A stretch of DNA of 64,000 bases from Taibaiella sp. (GCA_013815385.1 JACDGL010000001.1:248001-312000); one strand, 5' to 3'; shown: positions 45,816-54,897, counted from the stretch's first letter. A program made the numbers and translations. The notes: a model not told the origin generated them from the letters alone.

Positions 45816-46283
45816 ATGGCAGATGAACTGGTGATATATACAGATGGCGCAGCACGTGGCAATCCTGGCCCGGGCGGATATGGCGCTATATTGCAATGGG
45901 GCAAAATAGTAAAGGAATTATCGCAGGGCTACCGGCGTACTACCAACAACCGCATGGAGTTAATGGGGGTACTTGCGGCCTTGCACCAGTTGAAACGAGA
46001 TGGATTAACAATAACCATATATACTGATTCAGCCTACATAGTCAATACGGTTGAGAAAGGTTGGCTGTTTGCGTGGGCAAAGAATGCTTACAAAGGGAAA
46101 AAGAACGCAGACCTATGGGCTATGTTCCTACCTTTTTACCAGCGGCATAAGATAAAGTTTGTGTGGGTAAAAGGCCATGCGGATAACCAATGGAATAACC
46201 GCTGCGATGAACTGGCCACAGCGGCAGCCGATAGTGGCAAATGGGTGATAGACGATGGCTATGAAATGGCCACACAATCATAA
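45816..46283 (+). CDS. rnhA: ribonuclease HI
   Basis: Cleaves RNA in RNA-DNA hybrids. A 155-residue protein with all catalytic acids: YTDGAARGNPGPGG, NRMELMGVLAAL, YTDSAYIVNTV and a final KGHADNQWNNRCDELA. Length and order are as in Escherichia coli RNase HI. A promoter with a good -7 box lies 30 bp upstream. It ends 9 bp from the convergent cation transporter gene. Confidence 0.97.
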   Translation: MADELVIYTDGAARGNPGPGGYGAILQWGKIVKELSQGYRRTTNNRMELMGVLAALHQLKRDGLTITIYTDSAYIVNTVEKGWLFAWAKNAYKGKKNADLWAMFLPFYQRHKIKFVWVKGHADNQWNNRCDELATAAADSGKWVIDDGYEMATQS

Positions 46284-46292
46284 ATAAAAAGC

Positions 46293-47297
46293 TTAGGTCT
46301 TTACTAACAGAGGGGGAATTGACACATCATGCTTGCCATGTTTTTCATTGGCCCAAACATTATCAAGCGCCCAAACTATTTGTCCGCGAAATGCTTCCTG
46401 CCGTACCGGGCAATCGGCAATAGCGCATAACTTACAGGAGTACGGCATGCAGGCATCTATATGGATAAATAGCTCCACCGCATCCATAAATGGGTTGTTT
46501 ATAATTTTCTCTAACTGGTGTATCTCTTTCTCTGCATCTGCTACACGGTAGTACCAGGGCAATGTCAGGTGGGTATCAATATGCATTACCGCGCCATACT
46601 GTATCACGCGCAGGTTGTGCATATCTATCCATTGCGGCTGGCGGTTGTCCTGCAATACCTGCACTACTTCTTTCAGTATTTTCTCATCGGCTTCATCCAT
46701 TATACCCGCTATAGAGCGGCGCAGCACATTATACCCGGTTACAATGATGATCAGGGCAAAACAAAGCGCTACAGCACTATCCAGCCAGGGCCAATGCGTA
46801 AGGTAGACCAACACCAGGCCTATACTGATGGCAGCAGTTGAATAGGCATCTGATAATAAATGCTTCCCCGCTGACTCTACCACCAGCGAATGCTGTTTCC
46901 TGCCAATACGTACCGCATGCCTGCCAAATAGAAAATTGACCGCACCGGTAGCTATAATTATCAGGATACCCACATCAAGCTTCATCAGCAACTTCGGATG
47001 TATCAGCTGATAAATGGCTTCGTATATAATTACCAACCCCGCTATGGAGATCAGGGCACCCTCTACTGCTGACGATATAAACTCTACTTTCCCATGTCCA
47101 TAGGGATGATTGGCATCCCTTGGCTTCGCAGCCAGTATCACACTATATAAGCCCAGGAAACCGGTAATTACATTTACAATGCTCTCCAGTGCATCCGTTA
47201 GTATGGCAACAGAATGGGTCAGGTACCACGCCAGCAGCTTCCCGAGGAAGAGTATAACGGAAAGAAAAGCAATATACCGTTGCAGGCGAATGGTCAT
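46293..47297 (-). CDS. cation diffusion facilitator (CDF) transporter with C-terminal Cys cluster
   Basis: A 334-residue metal/proton antiporter for divalent cations. ATG 47297 starts MTIRLQRYIAFLSVI; a longer start would overlap the upstream gene. Metal-site helices show AILTDALESIVNVIT and LLSDAYSTAAISIGLVL, with HPYGHGKVEF in between. The cytoplasmic ferredoxin-like domain follows (IMDEADEKILKEVVQVLQ). The tail carries CMPYSCKLCAIADCP, four cysteines not typical of the family, which may bind metal. Metal unknown (zinc or iron likely). Confidence 0.88.
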   Translation of the reverse strand: MTIRLQRYIAFLSVILFLGKLLAWYLTHSVAILTDALESIVNVITGFLGLYSVILAAKPRDANHPYGHGKVEFISSAVEGALISIAGLVIIYEAIYQLIHPKLLMKLDVGILIIIATGAVNFLFGRHAVRIGRKQHSLVVESAGKHLLSDAYSTAAISIGLVLVYLTHWPWLDSAVALCFALIIIVTGYNVLRRSIAGIMDEADEKILKEVVQVLQDNRQPQWIDMHNLRVIQYGAVMHIDTHLTLPWYYRVADAEKEIHQLEKIINNPFMDAVELFIHIDACMPYSCKLCAIADCPVRQEAFRGQIVWALDNVWANEKHGKHDVSIPPLLVKT

Positions 47298-47328
47298 TGG
47301 GGCATTTTTAAAAGAAAGTAAAGTTAAG

Positions 47329-47673
47329 CTACTGCAACATGCGCCGCACCAGGCTGCCACTCCACCCTGCTACACCACCTACCAACCCGCCAACAAGTGC
47401 AATTACCAGAATGAATAAGGCATAATTAGGCAGGTGAAATAGCGCGGCCATCTTTGGGGCGAGTATGTGCTCGTTAGCGGCATCCTTCCGGAATGCTGTA
47501 AGCAGCCAGAATAAAAAGATAGCTGCAAAGCCACCGAGGAATGCACGCCCGGGTGGATAATTAAATAACAGCATCACCAGGAAAGCCACTACGGCTACAG
47601 ACCACCAGGCAAAGTAGAGTTCTGCTACCATGCTGCCCAAGGCTATTAAAAATATGGATATAAAAAAGCGCAT
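47329..47673 (-). CDS. small integral membrane protein of unknown function
   Basis: A 114-residue protein made of about four hydrophobic segments (FFISIFLIALGSMVAELYF, VVAFLVMLLF, GGFAAIFLFWLLTAF, LFILVIALVGGLVGGVAG). No family recognised. It starts 3 bp downstream of the penicillin acylase stop, on the same strand, so the two likely share a transcript. A basic C-terminus (RRMLQ) would face the cytoplasm. Confidence 0.65.
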   Translation of the reverse strand: MRFFISIFLIALGSMVAELYFAWWSVAVVAFLVMLLFNYPPGRAFLGGFAAIFLFWLLTAFRKDAANEHILAPKMAALFHLPNYALFILVIALVGGLVGGVAGWSGSLVRRMLQ

Positions 47674-47676
47674 AGT

Positions 47677-50076
47677 TTATGGTTGTAGGCTCCAGGTATA
47701 TTTTATTTGTTTATTGTTTTCCTCATTACCATTAGCAAGGAATAATAGCCGGTAATACTTCCCCTCTACCCAGTTTTTTAAAAAGCTTGCATAATACTTA
47801 CTGCCGGGGTTACCCGACTGGCCTCCGGGATAAACTCCATAGGCTTCAATATCTTTCGTCATCTGTACCACCATTCGCCAAGATGGCCCATGATCGCTTT
47901 TGGCTGCGTTTACTGTATTGCCCCACCCGCCTATTTTAAGCTCCCCATAGCTGAATGCGGGCAACTTGGCAAGATGGCTTACGGTCGTATTTTTTACCTT
48001 GTACCATTGCAGCCCAATTGTACGCTCCAGTTTTTTAAGGCTGTCTACTGTCTGCTGGTAGCTATGCTGTATCACATCTCCAAGATGCTCGGTTGTGGCA
48101 GTATTTTTATCATCGTAAAATCTTAATGTAGTATCTGTATTCAGCAATTGCATAGTACGCTCAGGTAAAGGCCACAGGTTCTCAGGTACTTTGCCAAAAT
48201 CATCGTGCCATATATCGCTATACAGGTAAGACCACCATATCTGGTAAATAGTAGCCGCATGGCTTTCTGCATCAAGCCGGTAATTCCAGTTCCTCAGCTC
48301 CAGTGTGTAGTTGTCATTTGTAGTTATGTAACGCAGCATTACAGGTAGTGTATTGGCAGCAAGTATAGAGTAAGTATCGTTTTGCAATGCGAACATATCC
48401 TCAACCGATGCTGCATGCAGTCCAGCAAGCACCTGGTTTATGCGCCACGCCCTTAGCTCATAAAAGGTGCCATTATAATAATAGGGGAATGCGCTATCCG
48501 TAACACACTGGTTAGCAGAGCTCAGGTATCCCTGTTCGGGATTCAATGCGTGCGGGTTTTCGCGCATTGGTATTAGCTGTCCCCACAGGGTGCTGCTGGT
48601 AGCGCCATTCATTATATAGCGTCCCTGCTCTTTCCATTTGTTTACAAATTGTCCCTGACCCCAGAGGCTGATATTGCCCTGCTTGTCCGCATAGATCATA
48701 TTTTGCCCGGGGCATTGAAAATTAATGATGGCATCCACATACCCAACGTAGTTAACTGCACGGTTGAGCAGGTACAAAGCCAGCAGTTCATTAGTGCCTT
48801 TATGCGCCATCCATGTAAGCGCCAAAGGCATTTTAAGGCGCGACGGCCCTTCAAAATGTGCATCATAGATAACGGGGCCATGCACAGTATACTTCACCTT
48901 ATCTATAACTGTCGGTTTCCCTTTTACGCCTATACGTTCTATCCGTTCACTATAACGCAGCGGCTTCCCGTCCATAAGGTAGGTATCTTCAGAAAGAGGG
49001 TGGATGGCATAAAAGTCCTTTACATCCCGATAGTTGTTAGTAAAGCCCCAGGATATGCTGTCATTGAACCCTATCACTATTCCGGGTGCCCCGGGTAGTG
49101 ATACACCACATACATTGATACCGGGCGCATGTAGTTGCATTTCATACCATAGGGAGGGTAGGTTCAATCCAAGGTGCGGGTCATTACAAAGTATAGGTGC
49201 ACCCGAACGCGTGCGCGACCCGCTCAGCGCCCAGCTATTACTGCCTATACCATCATTTTCAGTACGCTTATCGTCAAAATCGCTCTTTTTAAAATGCACC
49301 CATATACTATCTGATGGTACCGGCGGTGTTACCAGCGATGGTGGATCAAATGCAGTACCACTCGGTATCACCGGTGTAGTGCCTTGTATCCGTTCAGGAA
49401 ACAGCAAATTGAACTCTGCTTCGGGCAGCATATCTCTTAGATAAGTTAGTGGTATGTCTTCAGTGTACCCTGTCAGGTCATCGGCCATATATTTCAGCAA
49501 CAGGGCGCATTTAATGGGTGTCCAGGGTTCCGGCGAAAAACCAATTAGTTTATATTCCAGTGGCAGGTCACGGTAATGCAAAGTGGATATATAGGCATTC
49601 ACACCTGCTGTATAGGCATCCAGCATTATTCTGGTGCGTGGTTCTTCCTCCATAGCAGCCAGGGAATTTTCAGCGGCATAGCCCATTCCTTTTCTTCTTT
49701 GGGTACGGTCAAATTTCAGTGCTTTATTCCCTACTACCTCGCTTACGCGCCCGGCTGCGGCCCGCGTTTGCATATCCATCTGCCATAGCCTGAATGATGC
49801 ATGTACATATCCTTGTATATAGTAAAGATCATGGTCATTGGTCGCAGATACATGCGGCACCATACGTTCGTCATATTGTACCTGTGCAGCATTTTGCAGA
49901 CCCGGTATTTTTAACGTTGTAGAAAAATCTTTATTAACGGAATCCGCGGCGGTGAGGCATCCATTTACAGGGTCCAGGAAACGCCCGATAGGTGGTAATA
50001 TACCCAGCGGATGATCCAGCACAAATATCAGCGCAGCAAGGAAAATTAAAGAAATGATTGCGCCAAATGCCCGCAT
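47677..50076 (-). CDS. penicillin acylase family Ntn-hydrolase
   Basis: A 799-residue exported or membrane-anchored amidase. An N-terminal hydrophobic segment (FGAIISLIFLAALIFVLDH) precedes the alpha chain. The auto-processing site is GIGSNSWALSG, where the Ser becomes the N-terminal nucleophile of the beta chain. Downstream motifs include PILCNDPHLGLNLPSLWYEM and GFNDSISWGFTNNYRD, as in the family. Such enzymes cleave amide bonds of N-acyl compounds such as acyl-homoserine lactones or penicillins; the natural substrate is unknown. Confidence 0.9.
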   Translation of the reverse strand: MRAFGAIISLIFLAALIFVLDHPLGILPPIGRFLDPVNGCLTAADSVNKDFSTTLKIPGLQNAAQVQYDERMVPHVSATNDHDLYYIQGYVHASFRLWQMDMQTRAAAGRVSEVVGNKALKFDRTQRRKGMGYAAENSLAAMEEEPRTRIMLDAYTAGVNAYISTLHYRDLPLEYKLIGFSPEPWTPIKCALLLKYMADDLTGYTEDIPLTYLRDMLPEAEFNLLFPERIQGTTPVIPSGTAFDPPSLVTPPVPSDSIWVHFKKSDFDDKRTENDGIGSNSWALSGSRTRSGAPILCNDPHLGLNLPSLWYEMQLHAPGINVCGVSLPGAPGIVIGFNDSISWGFTNNYRDVKDFYAIHPLSEDTYLMDGKPLRYSERIERIGVKGKPTVIDKVKYTVHGPVIYDAHFEGPSRLKMPLALTWMAHKGTNELLALYLLNRAVNYVGYVDAIINFQCPGQNMIYADKQGNISLWGQGQFVNKWKEQGRYIMNGATSSTLWGQLIPMRENPHALNPEQGYLSSANQCVTDSAFPYYYNGTFYELRAWRINQVLAGLHAASVEDMFALQNDTYSILAANTLPVMLRYITTNDNYTLELRNWNYRLDAESHAATIYQIWWSYLYSDIWHDDFGKVPENLWPLPERTMQLLNTDTTLRFYDDKNTATTEHLGDVIQHSYQQTVDSLKKLERTIGLQWYKVKNTTVSHLAKLPAFSYGELKIGGWGNTVNAAKSDHGPSWRMVVQMTKDIEAYGVYPGGQSGNPGSKYYASFLKNWVEGKYYRLLFLANGNEENNKQIKYTWSLQP

Positions 50077-50136
50077 GCTTTAAATGTTTTAATAAAACTA
50101 ATTAAAGCAGTGAATAGTTGTATGAAAATGTTTGGG

Positions 50137-51072
50137 TTACGGCCAGTTTCCTTCCGGCAATAGTATAGTATAGGTCTTACCCGGTCTCACTGGCAGGCTA
50201 TGGCCACGCAGCCACGGGTTGAATGTTTTCAGGGTACGGTAAGTGATCCGATGGTCTATGGCATACTGTGCCAGATCAGGTATAGGAGTGGAGATGGTTT
50301 CTGTTTTTACCCTATATGGACGGTAACCTTCATTAGGCGTAAGTATAAAGCCCATCCTGCTAGCTTCGGAAATAATATATTTCAATGCCAGTATACGAAA
50401 TACATAGCGCATGGTTTCATCAGGCAGCAGCAGGTCGTAATAAAAAGAAGTGCGCTGGTAAGTTACCTGGTTATTATATCCACCCAGCCCGCAATTGTAA
50501 GAGGCCGCAGCACCTGTCCAGGTGCCAAACTTTGCATGTGCTTCTTTAAAATACTGGCAGGCAGCATCGGTTGCCTTCAGTACATTGTAGCGTTCATCCA
50601 CATCATCATTTATTTCCAGCCCGTAGCGTGGTGCAGTATCTTTCATAAACTGCCAGAACCCTACAGCGCCTGCCCTCGATATCTGGTTTTGCAACGCGCT
50701 CTCTGCTATGCACAGATATTTAAAATCATCCGGCACCCCGTTCAGTTTCAGCCGTTCCTCTATCAGCGGAAAATAACGGGTGGATAATTTGAGGATATAT
50801 AAAGTACTATTCTGATTGTAGTAATTATTTAGCAGTTCTCTTTCATACTGTTCGCGCACATCCTGCCGGTCAAGTGGCACTTTTTCCCCCGCAAACGAAG
50901 CGCTTTGTGGCATAGCAGGTACGTACCATTTATATTGTAGGTTCCCGTTGTCCTTTACTTCCACCGTAGATTCCGCAGGGTTATCCTTACGGAAAGAGGA
51001 TACTGCAAAGGCAGCAGATGCAATAAGAAGCCCTGCAGCAAAATAGAGTATTGGTTTTAACCTTGTCGTCAT
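50137..51072 (-). CDS. lytic transglycosylase (SLT/MltD-like)
   Basis: A 311-residue periplasmic enzyme that cleaves peptidoglycan to anhydromuropeptides. The N-terminal helix (ILYFAAGLLIASAAFAVSS) is a signal or anchor. The SLT domain shows the catalytic Glu in LCIAESALQN, then GAVGFWQFMKDTAPRYGLE and GAAASYNCGLGGYNNQ. The C-terminus (IDHRITYRTLKTFNPWLRG, then a GKTYTILLPEG end) resembles a LysM-like tail. Lies 61 bp downstream of the acylase start side, on the same strand. Confidence 0.9.
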   Translation of the reverse strand: MTTRLKPILYFAAGLLIASAAFAVSSFRKDNPAESTVEVKDNGNLQYKWYVPAMPQSASFAGEKVPLDRQDVREQYERELLNNYYNQNSTLYILKLSTRYFPLIEERLKLNGVPDDFKYLCIAESALQNQISRAGAVGFWQFMKDTAPRYGLEINDDVDERYNVLKATDAACQYFKEAHAKFGTWTGAAASYNCGLGGYNNQVTYQRTSFYYDLLLPDETMRYVFRILALKYIISEASRMGFILTPNEGYRPYRVKTETISTPIPDLAQYAIDHRITYRTLKTFNPWLRGHSLPVRPGKTYTILLPEGNWP

Positions 51073-51121
51073 ACTGTGTGGTTGCTACAATAAATTTAAA
51101 CTATTTACCCTTATCTGTTAT

Positions 51122-51153
51122 TAAAAAAGCCGGCGGAGATCTATCCGCCGGCT
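51122..51153 (-). terminator. terminator of the OmpA lipoprotein gene
   Basis: On the minus strand a 10-bp GC-rich stem (agccggcgga / tccgccggct) with a 6-nt loop is followed by TTTTTT. It lies about 20 bp past the gene end. Confidence 0.88.
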
Positions 51154-51170
51154 GTATCATAAAGAAATAG

Positions 51171-51977
51171 TTATTTGGCCATATTATTCATTCCCGGCCC
51201 GTTTATTACCTGCATCAGTTCATCCAGTTTAGGTTGCAGTATTATTTCTGTGCGGCGATTCATAGCACGACCCTGTTCTGTATCATTGCCGGCTACAGGT
51301 ACGTATTTGCTACGGCCACTTGCTGTTATGCGTGCAGGGTTTACACTGTATTCATCTATCATTACATGGGCTATTGAAGTAGCACGGGTCACGCTTAGCG
51401 CCCAGTTATCAACAAATACTTTGGTATGTATCGGAATACTATCGGTATGTCCTTCTACTTCTACATTTATATCCGGGTTCACATTCAGTACACCGGAAAG
51501 TTTGGCCAGGGCATCCTTACCCTTTGTATTTACTACCGCGCTACCCGATGGAAAAAGCAGGCTCTCTTGCATACTTACATATACCTTCCCGTTTTTCATA
51601 GATACGGTCAGCTCGTTGGTATTAAAGCTCACAAGCGCATCTGCTATCTTCTTACGCAATGCTTCCGTATTTTTTTGTTGGGAGGCTATCAGGCCTTCCA
51701 GTTGCAATACACGTTGGCGCTGGGCGGCTATCTGTTCCTTGCTCATATTCAGCTCATTGCTCGTAGCCTGGTACACATCACCAAGGGCATTTACATTGCT
51801 GCGAAGTGCGTTTATAGAATCCTGCTCAGCACTAACCCGGCTTTGCAGGGCTGTGTTGCTGTTATGGAGCGCCATATTTTCTCGCGTAGCTTCGCGAAAT
51901 CTTCGGTTAGATACACAAGAGGTCATTACCGTAGCTGCTAAAAGCAGGCCGGTTATTGAATAAAACGATTTTTTCAT
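51171..51977 (-). CDS. OmpA family lipoprotein
   Basis: A 268-residue lipoprotein. A lipobox-type signal (LLLAATVMTSC, Cys about residue 21) is followed by a coiled coil of about 90 residues (SRVSAEQDSINALRSNVNAL, then SKEQIAAQRQRVLQLEGL). The C-terminal OmpA domain has the peptidoglycan-binding motif VEVEGHTDSIPIH and the ending GRAMNRRTEIILQPK. It should tether the outer membrane to the wall through the coiled coil. Similar to OmpA/Pal-type proteins of Bacteroidota. Confidence 0.9.
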   Translation of the reverse strand: MKKSFYSITGLLLAATVMTSCVSNRRFREATRENMALHNSNTALQSRVSAEQDSINALRSNVNALGDVYQATSNELNMSKEQIAAQRQRVLQLEGLIASQQKNTEALRKKIADALVSFNTNELTVSMKNGKVYVSMQESLLFPSGSAVVNTKGKDALAKLSGVLNVNPDINVEVEGHTDSIPIHTKVFVDNWALSVTRATSIAHVMIDEYSVNPARITASGRSKYVPVAGNDTEQGRAMNRRTEIILQPKLDELMQVINGPGMNNMAK

Positions 51978-52079
51978 TTGTTTTGGCTTTTTTACAATTA
52001 TTGCATTCTAAAAATTATGCCATTGCGATCATAATGTTAATGTGATGCAATCACCAAAACCGTGCTTCCCTACTTATCG

Positions 52080-52087
52080 TATCTTTA
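52080..52087 (+). promoter_or_regulatory. -7-like box upstream of msrB
   Basis: TATCTTTA, one base from TAnnTTTG, 26 bp before the ATG at 52113. No clear -33 TTTG was seen. Confidence 0.35.
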
Positions 52088-52112
52088 GATTATCCATAAA
52101 AAACTTAAGATC

Positions 52113-52634
52113 ATGTTCATTATCCGCAAACTAAGTATGTTGATTATAGTCGCTATGGTTGCCACTATAGCATATGCACAGGTTGATCCTGACCTGCAGC
52201 AGAAACAAAAAAAGAACCCCTATTATTCCCATACTGATACCAAAGCGGTAAACCTGACCAACGCCCAATGGAAAAAGATACTCACCCCCGGCACCTACCA
52301 GGTTGCCCGTGAGGCAGGCACTGAACGCCCATACACAGGTAAAGACTGGAACAACCATAACAAGGGCACCTATTATTGTGCTGCCTGCGGGCACCTTCTC
52401 TATTATTCAGGTGCTAAGTTCGAAAGCGGTACAGGCTGGCCCAGCTTTTACCAACCGGCTAATAATGCCAGCGTTAAAAACAAGGTAGATCCTGACGGGG
52501 AAAGGAAAGAGATAGCTTGCGCACGTTGCGGCGCACATCTGGGGCATGTATTTGATGATGGTCCTAAACCAACCGGACTGCGTTATTGCATGAATTCAGC
52601 GGTGCTTGATTTTGTTCCTGATGGTAAAAAGTAA
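52113..52634 (+). CDS. msrB: exported peptide-methionine (R)-S-oxide reductase
   Basis: Reduces methionine-R-sulfoxide in proteins. A signal peptide (SMLIIVAMVATIAYAQ) implies a periplasmic protein, which is less usual for MsrB. Domain motifs: GTYYCAACGHLLY with zinc Cys pair, GTGWPSFYQP, RCGAHLGHVFDDGPKPTG with the second pair, and the catalytic cysteine in RYCMNSAVLDF. Length 173 is normal plus a signal. The DUF1223 gene starts 4 bp later, so they are likely co-transcribed and may repair oxidised envelope proteins. Confidence 0.92.
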   Translation: MFIIRKLSMLIIVAMVATIAYAQVDPDLQQKQKKNPYYSHTDTKAVNLTNAQWKKILTPGTYQVAREAGTERPYTGKDWNNHNKGTYYCAACGHLLYYSGAKFESGTGWPSFYQPANNASVKNKVDPDGERKEIACARCGAHLGHVFDDGPKPTGLRYCMNSAVLDFVPDGKK

Positions 52635-52638
52635 TAGC

Positions 52639-53364
52639 ATGCAAAAAGTTGTGTTTCATAGTGTTACCGTTATCACAATGTGCATAGCGGTAATATTTTT
52701 TGCTTCCGGTGCCAGCGCACAGAAACCATTAGCGGTAGTGGAGTTGTTCACTTCAGAAGGATGCTCCAGTTGTCCCGCGGCAGACAGGGCGGTAGAAGAC
52801 CTGCAGGTACAGCACAAAAACGATGTATTGGTGTTGTGTTATCACGTAGATTACTGGAACTATCTGGGCTGGAAGGATATATATAGTTCTCCTGCCAATA
52901 CCCGCCGCCAGCAGTTTTACACCGGCATATTTCATCTAAATGGTGCCTACACACCGCAGGCAGTAGTGAATGGCACCAGCCAGTTTACCGGCAGCGACCG
53001 CCAGCAACTGGCCGAACGTATCAAACGCCCCTTAAGCTTTGGGAACAAATTGATAATTAAAGCCAGGGCAACCGACGGCAAGATTGAGGTTACAAATACT
53101 GCATCCAGGTTGCAAGCTAATGAGGCCATTGTTATATGCCTGGTGCAGAAAGAGTCTGTATCTCAGGTTAAGAGTGGGGAAAACTCTGGCCACAGGCTCC
53201 ATCATATCAATCTCGTGCGCGATTACCAACTGACGGGCGCCAATGTTACCGCAAGGTTAACGGTGCCTTCCGGTATTAATAAAGATGCGCTATTCGTAGC
53301 AGCTTATATACAAAACACTACTACCGGCGCTATACAGCAATGTGCCACAATAGAGGTAGAATAA
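52639..53364 (+). CDS. DUF1223 family exported protein, thioredoxin-like
   Basis: About 241 residues from ATG 52639 (upstream in-frame starts would overlap msrB). The signal peptide is hydrophobic, ending at SGASAQ. The N-terminal motif VELFTSEGCSSCPAADR includes a CxxC, placing it in DUF1223, a thioredoxin-fold family whose function is not known. Later segments VLCYHVDYWNYLGWKD and AYTPQAVVNG are conserved. Next to exported MsrB, a redox role in the envelope is plausible. Confidence 0.85.
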   Translation: MQKVVFHSVTVITMCIAVIFFASGASAQKPLAVVELFTSEGCSSCPAADRAVEDLQVQHKNDVLVLCYHVDYWNYLGWKDIYSSPANTRRQQFYTGIFHLNGAYTPQAVVNGTSQFTGSDRQQLAERIKRPLSFGNKLIIKARATDGKIEVTNTASRLQANEAIVICLVQKESVSQVKSGENSGHRLHHINLVRDYQLTGANVTARLTVPSGINKDALFVAAYIQNTTTGAIQQCATIEVE

Positions 53365-53428
53365 CCTTTTATTGATGTGGTTATTACCCACTACTGCTCA
53401 GGCAGGATTTTTATATCAAATATCCTGA

Positions 53429-53905
53429 ATGGCCCATTTACACGATCCCGCACACTTTATGCGCCAGGCGGCAGTCTTGAGCCAGGAGGCAATACAGCAT
53501 TATGATGGCGGCCCCTTTGGCTGCATTATTGTAAAAGATGGCGTTGTTATTGGCAAGGGCTGGAACCACGTTATAGCTACTAATGATCCTACGGCCCATG
53601 CCGAAGTAGTAGCCATAAGGGATGCCTGCATCAAGTTAGGTACGCCGGAGTTGGTAGGCTGCGAGCTTTACACCTCCGCCGAACCCTGCCCCATGTGCAT
53701 GGCGGCTATCTACTGGGCATGCATACCTGTAGTGTACTATTCCAATACAAAAGAAGAAAGTGCGCGGCTAGGCTACGAGGATAGCATTATTTACAAAGAA
53801 TTAAGCGCTCCACTGCACGTACGGAAAATAAAAATGATACATCTGCCCGATCAGCAGGCAACAGCTATTTTTGCAGATTGGGCACAAAGGGAAGGCATTA
53901 AATAA
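53429..53905 (+). CDS. cytidine/guanine deaminase family protein
   Basis: A 158-residue zinc deaminase. HAEVVAIRDAC provides a zinc His and the proton-shuttle Glu, and EPCPMCMAAIYWA the two zinc cysteines. N-terminal FGCIIVKDGVVIGKGWNHV fits guanine deaminase (GuaD) of the CDA fold, which turns guanine into xanthine. It resembles tRNA adenosine deaminase TadA less closely, because of the short loop between motifs. Its substrate is inferred from similarity. Confidence 0.88.
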   Translation: MAHLHDPAHFMRQAAVLSQEAIQHYDGGPFGCIIVKDGVVIGKGWNHVIATNDPTAHAEVVAIRDACIKLGTPELVGCELYTSAEPCPMCMAAIYWACIPVVYYSNTKEESARLGYEDSIIYKELSAPLHVRKIKMIHLPDQQATAIFADWAQREGIK

Positions 53906-53940
53906 AACAATCGTTATATTTCATATCATAAAACAGGAAC

Positions 53941-54786
53941 ATGAAAAAGATAATTACACTTATTACACTGCTGGTTATTACTACAGCACTTACCGCCAGT
54001 GCGCAGAATTGCTGCGTAAAGAAAGGACAGGATATGCGTGCGCTGGCACTCAATCCTGCTTTTAAGGCATCGCACCTGCCACCATTGCCTTTTAAATTTG
54101 ATAGCGATAAAGGCTCTATGATTTCTTTTGAGTGTCTTGACAGCAAAAAGGGAAATGCCTATTACGTGCCGTCCGATGAGCCAACGACCAAAGTACTGGT
54201 CATCTTTCACGAATGGTGGGGCCTCAACGATTACATAAAGCGCGAAGCCGTACGCTGGCAGGCATTGCTTGGCAATGTAGATGTGTACGCAGTAGACCTG
54301 TATGATGGCCAGGTTACAGACGATCCTGATGTAGCAGCAAAATTAGCAGGCGGACTGGATCCTAAAAGAGGAGATGCTATTGTAAAGGGCGTGCTCAGTA
54401 AGGTAGGCAAGGATAAGCTGGTGGGCACTGTAGGCTGGTGCTTCGGCGGTAGCTGGTCATTTACCGCAGCTATGTTTGCCACCAATCAGGCCAGCGGCTG
54501 TGTTATGTACTATGGCGTTCCTGAAAAAGACCCGAAGCGCGTAGCGAAGTTAAAAACCGATGTCTTGTTTATATGGGGCAGCCAGGATAAGTTTATAAAA
54601 AAGTACGATATAGATGAATTAGGCAAACAGGTTAAGGCCACAGGCCATACTTTCGACCTGCATGTATACGATGGTGCAGTGCACGCCTTTGCCAATCCAA
54701 GCAATCCTAACTACAACTCCCTTTATGCAACACAGGCACAAAATATTGCCGTAAAATTCCTTAAAGAGAAATTAGCGCTTGATTAA
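53941..54786 (+). CDS. dienelactone hydrolase family protein, exported
   Basis: A 281-residue alpha/beta hydrolase with a signal peptide (MKKIITLITLLVITTALTASA) and two cysteines soon after. Typical DLH motifs: EWWGLNDYIKREAVRWQ, the nucleophile-cysteine elbow GWCFGGSWS, WGSQDKF and the catalytic His in GAVHAFANPS. The Cys nucleophile fits dienelactone hydrolases. The exported form points to a periplasmic esterase; substrate unknown. Confidence 0.88.
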   Translation: MKKIITLITLLVITTALTASAQNCCVKKGQDMRALALNPAFKASHLPPLPFKFDSDKGSMISFECLDSKKGNAYYVPSDEPTTKVLVIFHEWWGLNDYIKREAVRWQALLGNVDVYAVDLYDGQVTDDPDVAAKLAGGLDPKRGDAIVKGVLSKVGKDKLVGTVGWCFGGSWSFTAAMFATNQASGCVMYYGVPEKDPKRVAKLKTDVLFIWGSQDKFIKKYDIDELGKQVKATGHTFDLHVYDGAVHAFANPSNPNYNSLYATQAQNIAVKFLKEKLALD

Positions 54787-54863
54787 TAAGAGGCAGAAAT
54801 CTATTCTAACGTGCTCTTACGATGAAAAGAATGTAGTACACTGCCATACCCGATAAATATTTT

Positions 54864-54891
54864 TTTGTAATGGTATTATGTAGTAATCTTG
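54864..54891 (+). promoter_or_regulatory. promoter for the thioesterase leader
   Basis: TTTG (54864-54867), a 16-bp spacer and TAATCTTG (54884-54891). It is close to the Bacteroidota pattern with one mismatch. Transcription would start near 54898. Confidence 0.45.
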
Positions 54892-54897
54892 CACCCG

